Shown here in pieces: positions 16,298 to 24,573 of a stretch of 64,000 bases of DNA. How positions within the stretch are numbered: the stretch's first letter is position 1; every line of letters begins with the position of its first letter. Below the pieces are notes generated by a model. That model ran no database searches. It saw nothing but the letters and a program-made list of their open reading frames with translations, and was not told where the DNA came from. Made by a program: the position numbers and the translations under genes. The stretch comes from Amycolatopsis granulosa. Lineage in GTDB: Bacteria; Actinomycetota; Actinomycetes; Mycobacteriales; Pseudonocardiaceae. The stretch is from the NCBI RefSeq assembly GCF_011758745.1, contig NZ_JAANOV010000001.1, positions 5,332,001 through 5,396,000 of the forward strand, given 5' to 3'.

Positions 16298-17644
16298 ATG
16301 GCGACTGCCGATGATCAGCAACAGGATTCCCGGGCCGATGCGGGAACGAGACGAGTCGTGTGGTCGAGTTTCCTCGGGTCCACACTCGAGTTCTACGACT
16401 TCTTCCTCTACGGCCTGGCGGCGGCGACTGTCCTTTCGCGCCAATTCTTCCCGAGCGCGGATCCGGTGGCCGGCGCGCTGGCGGCTTTCGCCACCTTCGG
16501 TGCCGGCTTTCTCGCCCGTCCGGTGGGAGCGGCCGTCCTCGGGAGCCTCGGCGACCGGATCGGCCGCAAACGCGTCCTCATCGGCTCACTCCTCGCCATG
16601 GGCACCGCGACCGTGCTGATCGGGCTGCTTCCCGGTTACGCGACCATCGGCGTCGCCGCTCCGGCCCTGCTCGTTCTGGCCCGCTTCCTGCAGGGATTCT
16701 CCGTGGGCGGTGAGTGGGCGGGGGCGGCGCTCATGGTCTTGGAGTCCGCCCCGAAACGGCGCAGAGGGCTGTTCGCCAGCTCGACGGGCGTCGGTTCGAT
16801 GGCCGGTATGCTGCTCGCGACCGCTGCCTTCGCCGCGTGCTCCCAGCTGCCCGGCGGTGCGTTCGAGGACTGGGGGTGGCGGATCCCGTTCCTCCTCAGC
16901 GTCGCCATCACCGCGCTGGCGCTCTACATCCGCGTCCGGATCAGCGAGCCCGAGGTCTTCGCCGAGGTCCAGCGCCGCGACCAGGTGGCTCGGCGGCCGG
17001 TCCGGCAGCTCTTCCGGACCAGCTGGCCCAGCATCCTGCGCGTCGCCCTGATGTGCCTGGCGGAATCGGTTCCGTTCTACCTCGCCACGGTGTGGGTTCT
17101 GTCCTACGGACCCAAGTACCTCGGCCTCGACCGCTCGAGCCTTTACGTCGCGACCATCGTGAGCGCCGGACTCGGGTTCGTCTCCCTGCCCTTCTTCGGT
17201 GCCTTGTCGGACCGCATCGGGCGGCGCCGCCTCTACCTCGGCGCCGTGGCCGCGACGGCAGTCGTGTCGTTCCCGTTCTTCTGGGCGCTGCAGAGCGGGA
17301 GCGTGGTGCTGATCGGTCTCGCCTACATCGTGTTGCTCAACGGCGGTCACGACGCGATCAGCGCCATCCAGTCGTCGTACTATCCCGAGCTCTTCGACGT
17401 CCGCGTCCGCTTCAGCGGAACGGCGCTGAGCCGCCAGATCGGCAGCATGATCGGGGGCGGGTTCGCCCCGTTCATCGCCACCGGTCTGGTCGCCTGGAGC
17501 GGGGGAGGCTGGCTGCCGGTCGCTCTGTACCTGGTCGGCGCCACGCTGATCTCGCTGGTGGCCACGGTGATGAGCCCGGAGACGCTCCACAAGCGCCTCG
17601 ATGTGGTGGAATCAGCCGGATCCAGCACCGGAAGCCCGGTCTGA
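16298..17644 (+). CDS. MFS transporter, metabolite:H+ symporter (MHS) family
   Basis: 448 residues from an ATG with AGGAGG five bases upstream. The MHS hallmark is the N-terminal SSFLGSTLEFYDFFLYG followed by LGSLGDRIGRKRVL between helices 2 and 3 and GFSVGGEWAG in helix 4. Twelve helices are predicted. The branch includes shikimate (ShiA), alpha-ketoglutarate and proline/betaine carriers. Next to a shikimate-dehydrogenase-like gene, import of a hydroaromatic acid is the best guess. It is followed by a strong hairpin. Confidence 0.9.
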   Translation: MATADDQQQDSRADAGTRRVVWSSFLGSTLEFYDFFLYGLAAATVLSRQFFPSADPVAGALAAFATFGAGFLARPVGAAVLGSLGDRIGRKRVLIGSLLAMGTATVLIGLLPGYATIGVAAPALLVLARFLQGFSVGGEWAGAALMVLESAPKRRRGLFASSTGVGSMAGMLLATAAFAACSQLPGGAFEDWGWRIPFLLSVAITALALYIRVRISEPEVFAEVQRRDQVARRPVRQLFRTSWPSILRVALMCLAESVPFYLATVWVLSYGPKYLGLDRSSLYVATIVSAGLGFVSLPFFGALSDRIGRRRLYLGAVAATAVVSFPFFWALQSGSVVLIGLAYIVLLNGGHDAISAIQSSYYPELFDVRVRFSGTALSRQIGSMIGGGFAPFIATGLVAWSGGGWLPVALYLVGATLISLVATVMSPETLHKRLDVVESAGSSTGSPV

Positions 17645-17650
17645 TGCCGC

Positions 17651-17685
17651 GGTTCCGCACCACCCTCACCGGGTGGTGCGGAACC
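17651..17685. terminator. strong hairpin after the MHS transporter
   Basis: GGTTCCGCACCACCC pairs perfectly with GGGTGGTGCGGAACC (15 bp, loop TCACC). It lies between the transporter stop and the convergent IclR gene and can stop transcription from both sides. Confidence 0.85.
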
Positions 17686-17732
17686 ACCAGCACCGCGCTA
17701 CCCGCGGTCGCGCCGAGGTGCGCGAGCCGTGG

Positions 17733-18497
17733 TCACGCAGCGCGGTTCCCGTTGATCGAGCGTGCGATGCCGAGCGCCGCGGTCCGCACCGCGGGCGCCA
17801 GGCGGTCGACGGCGGTCAGGGAGCGGGCGACGATGCCCAGCGCGGCGCGCGGCCGCCCGTCATGACCCAGGATCGGCGCCGCCACCGACACCGCCCCGAC
17901 CGTCATCTCCTCGTACGAGTAGGCCACTCCGGATTTGCGGACCTCGGCCAGGGCTGCCGCCAGCCGGCCGGGTTCGATGATCGTGTGGGGAGTCATCCTG
18001 GGCAGACCGGTACCGACGAGCGCCGCGAACAGTTCCGGCCCGGAGAAGGCCAGGAGGGCCTTGCCGACCCCGGTCGCGTGCAAGGGCAGCCGCCCGCCGA
18101 CGAGGGTCCGCGTGGGTACCGCCTTGTTGCTGGAGATCTTCTCGATGCAGAGGGTCTGCGTGCCGTCCAGCACCGTGAGCTGGATGTTCTCCTGCGTCGC
18201 TTCGAAGAGATCGTGCATGTAGGGGACCGCGGCCTCACGCAGCCCCCGCTGCTGCGGGGCGAGTGAGCCGATCATCCACAGGCGGATACCGATGCGGTAC
18301 CCGCCGTCCTCGAGTCGATCCAGTCCGCCCCAGCTGTGCAGTTCGCCGATCAAGCGGCGCGTGGTGGACAGCGGGAGGCCGCTGCGTTGCGCAACCTGCG
18401 TGAGCGTGAGCACGGGATGGGCGATATCGAAACTGTCCAGGATGCTGAGGAGCCGGTGTGAGACGGATTCTCCCGGCGTGCCGATCCGGCCGGCCAT
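17733..18497 (-). CDS. IclR family regulator of the hydroxyquinol cluster
   Basis: 254 residues from the ATG, with GGGAGG eight bases upstream; the GTG three codons earlier overlaps that site. Winged HTH at about residues 10-58 (VLTLTQVAQRSGLPLSTTRR), then the IclR effector domain with HATGVGKALLAF (about 140). It is embedded in the catabolic cluster and diverges from the NTF2-dioxygenase operon. The palindrome that recurs beside the cluster units is the natural candidate for its operator. Confidence 0.9.
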   Translation of the reverse strand: MAGRIGTPGESVSHRLLSILDSFDIAHPVLTLTQVAQRSGLPLSTTRRLIGELHSWGGLDRLEDGGYRIGIRLWMIGSLAPQQRGLREAAVPYMHDLFEATQENIQLTVLDGTQTLCIEKISSNKAVPTRTLVGGRLPLHATGVGKALLAFSGPELFAALVGTGLPRMTPHTIIEPGRLAAALAEVRKSGVAYSYEEMTVGAVSVAAPILGHDGRPRAALGIVARSLTAVDRLAPAVRTAALGIARSINGNRAA

Positions 18498-18561
18498 TGC
18501 GCTCACCTCCCGTCCGGTGCCACGACCGTAGGACCCGTCCAGCGACGATTCCAGGGTCGGC

Positions 18562-18576
18562 TGTCACTGAGTGGCA
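18562..18576. promoter_or_regulatory. IclR-type operator candidate, copy C
   Basis: TGTCACTGAGTGGCA has 7-bp arms with one mismatch around a central G and matches copies A and B read on the other strand. It lies 65 bp upstream of the IclR start and 140 bp upstream of the NTF2-like gene. Confidence 0.65.
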
Positions 18577-18716
18577 GCGCACTCTGGTGCCTGGTCGCCG
18601 CGAGGCCGCACCATACCCGGGTCCGTGGCGAGTGGCAGGGGCGACGGGACGGTGGCGGGTGATCGTGCCGCCGGGCCGGAGCCGGAGCAACTGCCGGAAA
18701 CGAGGAGGTTCACGAG

Positions 18717-19334
18717 GTGTCGGCAAGCCGGGAGGACACACTGGCCCTGCGGGAGCTGGTCGAGAACTGGGTGCTGTGGCGGGACGCCGGCGACTGGGAC
18801 CGGTTCGCCACTGTGTGGCACCCGAGCGAAGGCTGGATGACCGCGACGTGGTTCCAGGGTCCGGCGACCGAGTTCATCGCGGTCAGCAAGCGCGGGTTCG
18901 AGCAGGGTGTCCGCATCCTCCACTTCCTCGGAGGGCACAGTGCCTCGGTCGCCGGGGACCGGGCGATCGCGCAGACCAAGATGACGATCACCCAGCGCGC
19001 GGACATCGAAGGCGTCGAGGCCGACGTGGTCTGCACGGGTCGTTTCTACGACTTCTGCACCCGGTACGACGGTGACTGGAAGATCGTCCGCCGGCAACCG
19101 ATCTACGAGATGGACCGCCTCGACGTCGTCGACCCCGCTGACCGCCTCGAACTGGATTCCGGACTGCTGGCGCGGTTCCCGGTGGGGTACCGCCATCTCG
19201 GCTACCTGCAGACGAAGGCGGGCTTCACGGTCAAGACCGGATTGCCGGGCCTGACCGGGGAGGCGGTGCAACGGCTTTACGACGAAGGGGCGGAGTGGCT
19301 GGCCGGCGCCGGAACAGCCGGCGATTACCGGTGA
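18717..19334 (+). CDS. NTF2/SnoaL-like protein, possible dehydratase
   Basis: 205 residues; GTG after GAGGAGG at eight bases. The SnoaL/scytalone-dehydratase-like cone fold is suggested by LRELVENWVLWRDAGDWDRF at the N-terminus, then HPSEGWMTATWFQGP and YDFCTRYDGDWKIVRRQPIY. The C-terminal 60 residues (FPVGYRHLGYLQTKAGF onward) are an extension beyond the usual 130-150 residues. Enzymes of this fold dehydrate or isomerise hydroxylated rings, which fits a step between a hydroaromatic ketone and hydroxyquinol. First gene of an operon with the TIM barrel, dioxygenase and reductase. Confidence 0.75.
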   Translation: MSASREDTLALRELVENWVLWRDAGDWDRFATVWHPSEGWMTATWFQGPATEFIAVSKRGFEQGVRILHFLGGHSASVAGDRAIAQTKMTITQRADIEGVEADVVCTGRFYDFCTRYDGDWKIVRRQPIYEMDRLDVVDPADRLELDSGLLARFPVGYRHLGYLQTKAGFTVKTGLPGLTGEAVQRLYDEGAEWLAGAGTAGDYR

Positions 19335-19342
19335 GGCCGGGC

Positions 19343-20245
19343 ATGAGCGCGTCGTCCCCGGTGCCGCCGGCCGGGCCCGGAGCCGCCGCCAGGCGGTTCG
19401 ACCTGACCTGCAGCGCCAGCACACTTCGCGGGGCCGGTCTGTCCACGCGTCTGCGGGCCGCTGCGGACGCCGGGTTCTCCGGTCTCGGGCTGAAGCTCGG
19501 CGACCACCGCGACAGCGGTTTGTCCGAGTCCGGCCTGCGATCGGCACTGGAGGAGCACGGCCTGCGGATCTTGGAGCTGGAGCACTCGTGGGACTGGGTC
19601 GAGCCCATCCCGGATCCGGCCGAAGCCGAGCTCTGGCGTCTCGCCGAGAGCGTCGGCTTCCGCCAGCTCAACGTGTCGATGTTCGCCGAGTACGAAACGA
19701 CGGCGCTCGTGGACGCGTTCGGCCGCCTGTGCGATCGGGCCGCCAGGTACGGCGTACTGGTCGGGCTGGAGTTCCTGCCCTTCACCGCCGTCCGGACACT
19801 GCGGTACGCCTGGGAGATCGTACGGGCAGCCGGTAGTGCGAATGCTGGGATCGTGCTCGACGTCTGGCATTGGCGGCGCTCCGCGGCGACCTTGCGCGAC
19901 CTCGCCGCTGTCCCACCCGAACGGGTAACCTCGCTGCAACTGTGCGAGGCGCGGACCGATGCCCTGCCCGATCTGAAGTACGAGGCCCGCCACCACCGCG
20001 AGCTGCCGGGCCACGGGGCCGGAGCGGCCGGCGGCACCGCTGCGTTCGTCGCCGCCCTGAAGGAGCACGGGATCGGCTGCCCGGTCTCGGTCGAGGTCTT
20101 CTCCGACGATCTCGACGCCCTGCCGGCCGCTCGAGCCGCCGCGGTCGCGGCGGCGGCCGGTGCGGAAGTGCTCGCCGCGGCGGGCTGGCCGGCGGGGCGA
20201 GGTTGGACGACGAACCTGCAACGGACCAAGGAAGGCACGGGATGA
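19343..20245 (+). CDS. sugar phosphate isomerase/epimerase-like TIM barrel (possible dehydratase)
   Basis: 300 residues from ATG; an in-frame GTG at 19331 overlapping the previous stop is possible. Xylose-isomerase-like barrel: metal-ligand strands VGLEFLPF (Glu), IVLDVWHW (Asp, His), TSLQLCEA and VSVEVFSDD (Glu). The superfamily contains 3-dehydroshikimate dehydratase (AsbF/QuiC type), inosose dehydratase and hydroxypyruvate isomerase. Beside a shikimate-dehydrogenase-like enzyme, a dehydratase that aromatises a keto-hydroaromatic ring is attractive. The next gene overlaps it by ATGA, so translation is coupled. Confidence 0.78.
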   Translation: MSASSPVPPAGPGAAARRFDLTCSASTLRGAGLSTRLRAAADAGFSGLGLKLGDHRDSGLSESGLRSALEEHGLRILELEHSWDWVEPIPDPAEAELWRLAESVGFRQLNVSMFAEYETTALVDAFGRLCDRAARYGVLVGLEFLPFTAVRTLRYAWEIVRAAGSANAGIVLDVWHWRRSAATLRDLAAVPPERVTSLQLCEARTDALPDLKYEARHHRELPGHGAGAAGGTAAFVAALKEHGIGCPVSVEVFSDDLDALPAARAAAVAAAAGAEVLAAAGWPAGRGWTTNLQRTKEGTG

Positions 20246-21156
20246 CCGTTCACGGGCCGGGCGCGGAGCCCGGCGAGCACAGCTTCAGCGAGGAGAACTC
20301 GGCCCGCGTCGTGATCGAGAGCCTGCGGAACACCCGCGACGAGCGCCTGAAGTACGTGCTGACCAGCCTGGTCGAGCATCTGCACGCGTTCGTCAAGGAC
20401 ATCGAGCCCTCGCACGCCGAATGGCAGCAGGCCGTGGACTTCCTCACCGCCGTCGGACAGAAGTGCAGCGACACCCGCCAGGAGTTCGTCCTGCTCTCCG
20501 ACGTGCTCGGGGTGTCCATGCTCGTCGACGCCATCAACAACCGGCGATCCACCGCGGCCACCGACACCACCGTCGTCGGGCCGTTCCACATGGTGGAGTC
20601 GCCACGTCGTGAGCTGGGCGCGAACATCTCCCTCGACGGCAACGGCGAGCCCTGCGTGTTCGCCGGGCAAATCCGGTCCGCCGACGGGACGCCCCTGCCC
20701 GGCGCGCTGGTCGATGTGTGGCAAGCCAACGGCGCCGGCTACTACGACGTGCAGCAGCCGGACGTGCAGCCCGAGCGGAACCTGCGTGGGCTGTTCAGCG
20801 CGGACGAGCGCGGCCGCTTCTGGCTGCGGACGGTCGTGCCCCGCTACTATCCGATCCCCGACGACGGTCCAGTCGGACAGTTGCTCGCCGTCAGCGGACG
20901 GCACCCCAACCGCCCCGCGCACATCCACGTCATCGCCGAGGCCGCCGGGCACGCTGCGCTGACCACCCACGTCTTCGTCGAGGGCAGCCCGTACCTGGAC
21001 TCCGACACGGTGTTCGGCGTGAAGCGGTCCCTGATCCGCCCGGTCACGGTCGTCGACGACCCGATCCGCGCCGAGCACTACGGAGTCGACGCGCCGTTCC
21101 GGTTGATCGAGTTCGACATCGTCCTCGACCCGCTCCCCGGGCCGGACCAGCGGTGA
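20242..21156 (+). CDS. intradiol ring-cleavage dioxygenase, hydroxyquinol 1,2-dioxygenase type
   Basis: 304 residues. An N-terminal helical dimerisation domain (about 20-95) precedes the beta-sandwich with the Fe(III) ligands: Tyr in GAGYYDVQ (about 167), Tyr in RYYPIPDDGPVG (about 203), and the two His of RPAHIHV (227, 229). PDDGPVG and the long N-terminal domain match hydroxyquinol and chlorocatechol dioxygenases rather than protocatechuate 3,4-dioxygenase. The product would be maleylacetate (from hydroxyquinol), the substrate of the reductase encoded next. Overlaps both neighbours by 4 bp. Confidence 0.9.
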   Translation: MTVHGPGAEPGEHSFSEENSARVVIESLRNTRDERLKYVLTSLVEHLHAFVKDIEPSHAEWQQAVDFLTAVGQKCSDTRQEFVLLSDVLGVSMLVDAINNRRSTAATDTTVVGPFHMVESPRRELGANISLDGNGEPCVFAGQIRSADGTPLPGALVDVWQANGAGYYDVQQPDVQPERNLRGLFSADERGRFWLRTVVPRYYPIPDDGPVGQLLAVSGRHPNRPAHIHVIAEAAGHAALTTHVFVEGSPYLDSDTVFGVKRSLIRPVTVVDDPIRAEHYGVDAPFRLIEFDIVLDPLPGPDQR

Positions 21157-22235
21157 GCCGCGACTTCGTCCACGAGAGCCGTCCCGGGCGGGTGGTCTTC
21201 GGTGTCGGCGCCGGCAGCCTCCTCCACGCCGAGGTCGAGCGGTTGGGACTGCGCCGGCTGCTGGTCGTGTGTACGCGGGGGCAGGCCGAGCTCGCTGCCC
21301 GGCTCGTCGTCCCGCTGGGCGGCTGGGTCGCCGGGATGCACTACGGCGCGCGGATGCACGTGCCGGTCCAGGCCGCGAGGGACGCGGCGGCCCGGGCGCG
21401 CGAGCTGGAGGCCGACGGTTGCCTCGCCGTGGGCGGGGGCTCCGCCGTCGGCCTGGCCAAGGCCGTCGCACGGGAGAGCGGGCTACCGATCATCGCTGTC
21501 GCGACGACGTATGCCGGGTCGGAGATGACCTCCGTGTGGGGCCTGACCGACGCCGGCGGCAAGACCACCGGCCGGGACCCGCGGGTACGGCCCGCGGTGG
21601 TGGTGTACGACCCGGCCCTGACCGTGACGCTGCCCGCCCGGCTGTCGCTCACCAGCGGCATGAACGCCGTGGCGCACGCGGCCGAAGCCCTCTACGCACC
21701 GGACGCGTCGCCGATCACCTCGTTGATCGCCGCCGAGTCGGTTCGAGCGCTCACGGCCGCCCTGCCGCGGGTCGTCGCAGCCCCGGACGACCTCGACGCC
21801 CGCTCGGACGCCCTCTACGGCGCCTGGCTCGCCGGGTCCGTGCTCGAGTCGACCACGATGTCGTTGCACCACAAGCTCTGCCACGTGCTGGGCGGTACCT
21901 TCGACCTGCCGCACGCCGAGCTCCACACCGCACTGCTTCCCCATGTCCTTGCTGCGAACCTCCCCGCCTGTCCTGCCGCGCGCGACGCGCTGCAGAACGC
22001 GCTCGGCGCGGCGGATCCGGCAACGCACCTGTTCCACCTGGCCGGTGAGCTCGGCGCGGAGATGTCGCTGGCGGCGCTGGGGATGCCGGCCGACGGGGTG
22101 GACGCCGTTGTCCGTCGGGTCCTCGAAGCGCCGTACGCCAACCCTGCCCCAGTCACCGAGACTGGGCTGCGTCAACTGCTCGCCGGCGCACTGGCCGGGG
22201 CCACCCCGGCACCGCCCGCGTCGCGCCGGTCCTGA
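21153..22235 (+). CDS. maleylacetate reductase (iron-alcohol-dehydrogenase family)
   Basis: 360 residues from a GTG overlapping the dioxygenase stop (GTGA). NAD-binding and active-site segments: GCLAVGGGSAVGLAKAVA, IAVATTYAGSEMT (typical of maleylacetate reductases), SGMNAVAHAAEALYA and LHHKLCHVLGGTFDLPHAEL. It reduces maleylacetate to 3-oxoadipate, which enters the beta-ketoadipate pathway. Position directly after the intradiol dioxygenase confirms the assignment. Confidence 0.92.
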   Translation: MSRDFVHESRPGRVVFGVGAGSLLHAEVERLGLRRLLVVCTRGQAELAARLVVPLGGWVAGMHYGARMHVPVQAARDAAARARELEADGCLAVGGGSAVGLAKAVARESGLPIIAVATTYAGSEMTSVWGLTDAGGKTTGRDPRVRPAVVVYDPALTVTLPARLSLTSGMNAVAHAAEALYAPDASPITSLIAAESVRALTAALPRVVAAPDDLDARSDALYGAWLAGSVLESTTMSLHHKLCHVLGGTFDLPHAELHTALLPHVLAANLPACPAARDALQNALGAADPATHLFHLAGELGAEMSLAALGMPADGVDAVVRRVLEAPYANPAPVTETGLRQLLAGALAGATPAPPASRRS

Positions 22236-22295
22236 GTCCCGGCCGGGCCGGCCTGATCGTCCTCGAGATCCCGCTACCCGTGAGGGAGACCCCAC

Positions 22296-23114
22296 ATGTC
22301 CTTCGCCTACCCGAACTCGCCGGCTCCGCTCGCGCTGGGCGCGATCTGCTTCCGTGACCGGCCGTTCCCGCAGATCCTCGCCGCCGCCGCCGCCAGTGGC
22401 TTCTCCGGCATCGGGCTGACGGTCGGCCAGTGCGTGTCGGCCCTGGAACGGGGGATCGCGCTGGAGGAGCTTCCGGAACGCATCGCCGATGCGGGCCTGG
22501 CCCTGGCCGAGCTCGAACTCGTCCGGCTGTGCGACGAGGGGCCGACGCGATACGCCAACGGCCTGGTCGAGGACCTCATCGGCGTCCTGGAGCCGGACCG
22601 GGTGCACACCGCGGCGTTCGCCGGTGACCCGGGCCGGATCGCCGATGAGTTCGCCGCGTTGTGCCGGCGGCACCCGGACACTCCGGTGGCGGTCGAGTTC
22701 ATGCCTTACTCGGCGGTACGCGATCTGGCCTCGGCCCGGCAGCTCGTGGCGCACGCCGGCACCCCGAACGCCGCGATCGTGCTCGACATCGTGCACTTCT
22801 TCCGATCCGGGAGCGCCGTCGAGGAGATCGACCCGGATGCGTTGCGCGACGTGGCCGTAGTGCAGCTGTCGGACGTCTCGGCCCGCCCCGGCGTGCCGCT
22901 CGCACGCGAAGCCCGCCATCTCCGGACCTATCCGGGCCGGGGGAGCCTGGACACGGCGGGGTTCCTCCGCAGGATCCGCGAGTCGGCCGAGCACCTGCCG
23001 CCGATCAGCGTTGAACCGATCTCCGACGCCCTCGAGTGCCTTCCCCTCGATGTCGTCTCCGAGGAGGTCATGTTCACCACCCTGCGGGTGCTGGAGCAGT
23101 CCAAGCTCCGGTAG
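22296..23114 (+). CDS. second sugar phosphate isomerase/epimerase-like TIM barrel
   Basis: 272 residues; GGGAG eight bases before ATG. Same superfamily as the 19343 gene, with VAVEFMPYSAV, IVLDIVHFFRSGS, VVQLSDVS, EARHLRTYPGRGSLD and ISVEPISD in matching order. The shared EFLPF/EFMPY and VLDxxH blocks suggest a paralogue, though shorter at the N-terminus. Two such barrels in one cluster imply two isomerase or dehydratase steps, or alternative substrates. It lies 60 bp after the reductase, probably in the same transcript. Confidence 0.78.
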   Translation: MSFAYPNSPAPLALGAICFRDRPFPQILAAAAASGFSGIGLTVGQCVSALERGIALEELPERIADAGLALAELELVRLCDEGPTRYANGLVEDLIGVLEPDRVHTAAFAGDPGRIADEFAALCRRHPDTPVAVEFMPYSAVRDLASARQLVAHAGTPNAAIVLDIVHFFRSGSAVEEIDPDALRDVAVVQLSDVSARPGVPLAREARHLRTYPGRGSLDTAGFLRRIRESAEHLPPISVEPISDALECLPLDVVSEEVMFTTLRVLEQSKLR

Positions 23115-23247
23115 TACCGCCCACCGCGGTCGCCGCCGCGATGGAGGCCGGTCGCTCACGTGGAGATGGTCTTCGCGCCGCGGTCGGGCAGCGCCGTGGT
23201 CAGCGCGCGGCCCGGACCGCGGCCGCCACCGAACCTGCGATGTCCCG

Positions 23248-24456
23248 TCAGATCCGTTCGATGATGGTGGCGTTGGCCGTGCCGCCGGCCTCGCACATGG
23301 TCTGCAGCCCGAAGCGCCCGCCGGTGCGTTCGAGGACTCCGAGCAGGGTGGTGGTCAGCCGTGCGCCGCTCGCGCCGAGCGGGTGGCCGATCGCGATCGC
23401 GCCGCCGTCCACGTTGACCTTCGCCGGGTCGGCGCCGGTCTCGGCGAGCCAGGCGAGCACGACCGAGGAGAACGCCTCGTTGACCTCGAAGGCGTCGATG
23501 TCGGCAATGGACAGTCCGGCGCGGGCGAGGACCTTGGCGGTGGCCGGGATGATCCCGGTCAGCATGTACACCGGGTCGTCGCCGGCCACCGTCGCCGTGT
23601 GGATGCGCGCCCGCGGGCGCCAGCCCCGCTGCCGCGCGATCTCGCTGGTGGTGAGCACGAGCGCGGCCGCGCCGTCGTTGACCGGGCTGGAGTTGCCCGC
23701 GGTCACCTTCCAGTCGATGTCGCCGAACCGCGCGGTCCAGTCGTCGTGCGCGAACGCCGGCCGCAGCCCGGCGAGCACCTCGAGGCTGGTGCCCGGCCGG
23801 ATCGTCTCGTCCACGTCGAGCTGGCTGACGGAGCCGTCGGCGGCGGTCACCTTCAGGGGCGCCACCTGGCTGGCGAAGTGCCCGTCCCGCCACGCGGCGG
23901 CCGCCCGCTGGTGGCTGGTCATCGCGAACTCGTCGAGCTGGGTGCGGGAGAGGTTCCACTTCCGCGCGATCAGCTCGGCGCTCACCCCCTGCGGGATGAG
24001 CCCGCCGGGGTAGCGGCGGGCCACCGACGGGCCGGTCACGTCGGCCCGGACGCCGCCGACGTCGGCCGAACTGCCGATCGGCACGTGGCTCATCGACTCC
24101 ACGCCGGAGGCGAGGACGATGTCGTAGGCGCCGGCGACGATGCCCTGCGCGGCGAAGCTCAGCGCCTGCTGGCTGCTGCCGCACTGCCGGTCGACGGTGA
24201 CGCCGGCAACCGACTCCGGGAACCCGGCGGCCAGCGCCGCGAACCGGGTGGTGTTGCCGCTCTGCTCGCCGACCTGGCCGACGGCGCCGCCGATCACGTC
24301 GTCGATCTCGCCCGGGTCGAGGCCCGGCACGCGTTCCACCGCGCTGCGCAGGACGTGGGCGTGCAGCTCGACGGGGTGGACCGCGGCGTAGGCACCGTTC
24401 GGTTTGCCCTTCCCGACGGGGGTGCGGACGGCCTCGACGATGACGGCGTCCCTCAT
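23248..24456 (-). CDS. acetyl-CoA acetyltransferase (thiolase)
   Basis: 402 residues. Thiolase signatures: nucleophile Cys92 in DRQCGSSQQA, FEVNEAFSSV, GGAIAIGHPLGASGAR (His, about 357) and QTMCEAGG (Cys, about 388). Thiolases of this kind cleave 3-ketoacyl-CoA in fatty acid or steroid breakdown; a 3-oxoadipyl-CoA thiolase would complete the hydroxyquinol route, but its separate TetR control argues for an independent role. It diverges from the TetR gene over three copies of one palindrome. Confidence 0.92.
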   Translation of the reverse strand: MRDAVIVEAVRTPVGKGKPNGAYAAVHPVELHAHVLRSAVERVPGLDPGEIDDVIGGAVGQVGEQSGNTTRFAALAAGFPESVAGVTVDRQCGSSQQALSFAAQGIVAGAYDIVLASGVESMSHVPIGSSADVGGVRADVTGPSVARRYPGGLIPQGVSAELIARKWNLSRTQLDEFAMTSHQRAAAAWRDGHFASQVAPLKVTAADGSVSQLDVDETIRPGTSLEVLAGLRPAFAHDDWTARFGDIDWKVTAGNSSPVNDGAAALVLTTSEIARQRGWRPRARIHTATVAGDDPVYMLTGIIPATAKVLARAGLSIADIDAFEVNEAFSSVVLAWLAETGADPAKVNVDGGAIAIGHPLGASGARLTTTLLGVLERTGGRFGLQTMCEAGGTANATIIERI

Positions 24457-24477
24457 GGGGTGCTCCCTTCCCGAATC

Positions 24478-24559
24478 GGACCGATCGGTCCCGGACTGAT
24501 CGGTCCGAGCATGCTCCGCTGATCACCGCGCTGTCAACGGTGCCCGGACCGATCGGTCC
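24478..24559. promoter_or_regulatory. triple TetR operator
   Basis: GGACCGATCGGTCC occurs at 24478-24491 and 24546-24559, and with one change (GGACTGATCGGTCC) at 24493-24506. The first two are near the thiolase start; the third lies just upstream of TATGCT, the likely -10 of the TetR gene. Repression of both divergent genes by the TetR protein is the simple reading. Confidence 0.8.
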
Positions 24560-24573
24560 GTTATGCTCGGCAC

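Noticed and set aside
23248..24456. Assignment of the thiolase as the last step of the hydroxyquinol route
   Set aside because: It is on the opposite strand with its own TetR control and three private operators; sequence alone does not separate it from a general acetyl-CoA acetyltransferase.
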